Origin: Pegea sp. RAD2-039
Lineage: Eukaryota > Chordata > Thaliacea > Salpida > Salpidae
Direction: 5' to 3'
Length of the DNA: 64,000 nucleotides
Assembly (NCBI GenBank): GCA_034620365.1
Contig: JAQGEQ010000316.1
Coordinates: 1 to 64,000 of the forward strand
Below are positions 63,989-64,000 of the stretch, in pieces. Under the pieces are notes generated by a model that had not been told where the DNA came from, made no database searches, and saw only the letters and a program-made list of their open reading frames with translations. How positions within the stretch are numbered: position 1 is the stretch's first letter; every line of letters starts with the position of its first letter. The translations under genes were made by a program, and so were the position numbers.

Positions 63989-64000
63989 TTAATGTTATTA

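Overview
This is a eukaryotic, animal nuclear window, strongly A+T-rich by eye. Genes are split by spliceosomal introns, many only about 40-75 bp, with GT-AG boundaries (exons left by TTTCAG/TTTTAG acceptors). I rebuilt gene models by hand by chaining exons whose reading phases agree and whose products match known families. No tool or database was run, so exon edges may be off by 1-2 bases. The gene set (a very large apolipoprotein-type lipid carrier with a C-terminal VWD, a type-5 acid phosphatase, COX6C, an EGF/sushi matrix protein, YTHDC2, TIMM44, RNF113A, RUVBL2) is animal. The roughly 4,800-residue lipid carrier with an apolipophorin-style C-terminus suggests an invertebrate, most likely an arthropod, but I cannot fix the taxon.

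Layout: 413-18674 (-) giant large lipid transfer protein, 35 coding exons, one of 7.4 kb. 20989-25984 (-) tartrate-resistant (purple) acid phosphatase-like protein with an N-terminal membrane anchor and altered active site. 26.9-27.5 kb (+) decayed LINE. 29203-29699 (+) COX6C-like. 30205-39366 (-) secreted protein with 2 sushi and about 19 EGF domains, nearly one domain per exon. 39.4-46.4 kb gene-poor, with a second relic of the same LINE family on the minus strand at 44.5-45.2 kb. 46433-53061 (+) YTHDC2 orthologue. 53292-55261 (-) TIMM44, tail to tail with YTHDC2. 58283-59830 (+) RNF113A. 60.6-60.9 kb an unusual G+C-richer island. 61.1-61.6 kb (+) a possible small unrecognised gene end. 61898-63976 (-) RUVBL2, complete to its ATG.

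The genes are functionally unrelated housekeeping and secreted or membrane genes. They are not an operon and no multi-gene system is evident. Strands mostly alternate, giving divergent and convergent pairs. The most unusual biology lies within genes. The acid phosphatase has lost the Tyr iron ligand and the catalytic His of the GNH motif and has gained a type II membrane anchor. The YTHDC2 orthologue keeps full architecture (R3H, DEAH helicase with inserted ankyrins, HA2/OB, YTH-like end), but helicase motifs I, Ia, II, III and VI and the m6A pocket are eroded. The lipid carrier contains a single 7.4 kb exon and one apparent 1-base frameshift. All eight genes have a splice-acceptor-like AG within 2-49 nt upstream of the ATG, which could mean 5' UTR introns or spliced-leader trans-splicing.
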